Of a stretch of DNA of 6,842 nucleotides, positions 6,731 through 6,842 are shown piece by piece. Below the pieces are notes generated by a model that had not been told where the DNA came from, made no database searches, and saw only the letters and a program-made list of their open reading frames with translations. Positions within the stretch are counted from its first letter, which is position 1; each line of letters opens with the position of its first letter. The position numbers and the translations under genes are program-made. The DNA comes from Pseudomonadota bacterium (lineage in GTDB: Bacteria > Pseudomonadota > Gammaproteobacteria > Arenicellales > Arenicellaceae), in NCBI GenBank assembly GCA_018660405.1, contig JABJKL010000134.1, forward strand, positions 1 through 6,842, in the 5' to 3' direction.

Positions 6731-6757
6731 TGCGATTTCAACTGGTCGACGCAACAC
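6731..6757 (+). repeat. Probable left terminal inverted repeat of the IS30-family element
   Basis: Starting TGCGAT and running through TTCAACTGGTCGACGCAAC (6737-6755), this 27-base stretch matches the remembered IS30 terminus (TGTAGA, then TTCAATTGGTCAACGCAAC) at about 20 of 27 positions without gaps. The exact outer base may be off by one or two because the partner repeat is outside the window. Confidence 0.7.
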
Positions 6758-6791
6758 CTAAACTCTAACTATAGAGAAGAGGGTGTTAAAA

Positions 6792-6842
6792 ATGAAGCAA
6801 CGACCGAGGATTTACTACACGGAAGCTGACAAAGCATTGATG
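6792..6842 (+). CDS. IS30-family transposase, first 17 residues (cut by window edge)
   Basis: The ATG at 6792 opens a frame of 17 codons to the window end, reading MKQRPRIYYTEADKALM. This is recognisable as the start of IS30-family DDE transposases, where it leads into an N-terminal helix-turn-helix that recognises the IS ends; the catalytic DDE domain lies outside. GAGGG (6779-6783) stands 8 bases before the ATG, a well-placed ribosome binding site. The gene has the same orientation as topA, so topA read-through could add to its expression. Whether the frame is intact cannot be known from here. Confidence 0.82.
   Translation, partial: MKQRPRIYYTEADKALM

Larger units (their letters stand above)
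6731..6842 (+). mobile_element. Left end of an IS30-family insertion sequence (continues past window)
   Basis: The last 112 bases look like the left part of an IS30-family element. A terminal sequence starts at about 6731, followed by a short leader and a transposase reading frame beginning at 6792. The termini resemble those of IS30 as I recall them, and the transposase N-terminus is of the IS30 type found in many Gammaproteobacteria. Only the left end is visible, so completeness, the right inverted repeat and the target duplication (2-3 bp in this family) cannot be judged. Confidence 0.8.

Overview
The window looks like a chromosomal housekeeping locus of a gammaproteobacterium with base composition near 50% GC by eye. 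The TopA and Smg proteins resemble their Escherichia coli counterparts closely. The order fmt-def / LysM protein-dprA recalls the Pseudomonas layout, and dprA-smg next to a topoisomerase-type gene recalls the E. coli smf-smg-yrdD cluster. The species cannot be named from the sequence alone.

Layout. Bases 1-489 (minus strand) are the first 163 codons of fmt, cut by the left edge. Bases 548-1057 (minus) are def. A 93-bp divergent region (1058-1150) holds a perfect 14-bp tandem duplication. Four genes then run rightward: a secreted LysM protein of the TsaP type (1151-2350), dprA (2314-3429, overlapping its upstream neighbour by 37 bp behind a strong ribosome binding site), smg/DUF494 (3460-3957), and a full-length topA with a GTG start (4030-6696). 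The 72-bp smg-topA gap holds a perfect 7-bp inverted repeat whose arms carry DnaA-box-like cores. About 35 bp after topA the sequence turns into the left end of an IS30-family insertion sequence. Its inverted repeat is at about 6731, and the first 17 codons of its transposase (6792-6842) run off the right edge.

How the genes fit together. def and fmt are the two halves of the N-formyl-methionine cycle: Fmt formylates initiator tRNA and Def removes the formyl group from new proteins. The rightward group joins a type IV pilus secretin-associated envelope protein (tsaP), the DNA-uptake/RecA-loading factor dprA, the uncharacterised smg and topoisomerase I. DprA handles incoming single strands in transformation, and TsaP homologues anchor the pilus secretin in peptidoglycan, so a link to natural competence is possible but is an inference from context.

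I found no new biological system. The parts most worth checking are the IS30 insertion right behind topA (which may have cut a following gene), the 14-bp tandem repeat between def and tsaP, and the dyad upstream of topA. No tRNA, rRNA, CRISPR array or prophage was seen, and there is no gene-free stretch longer than 300 bases.
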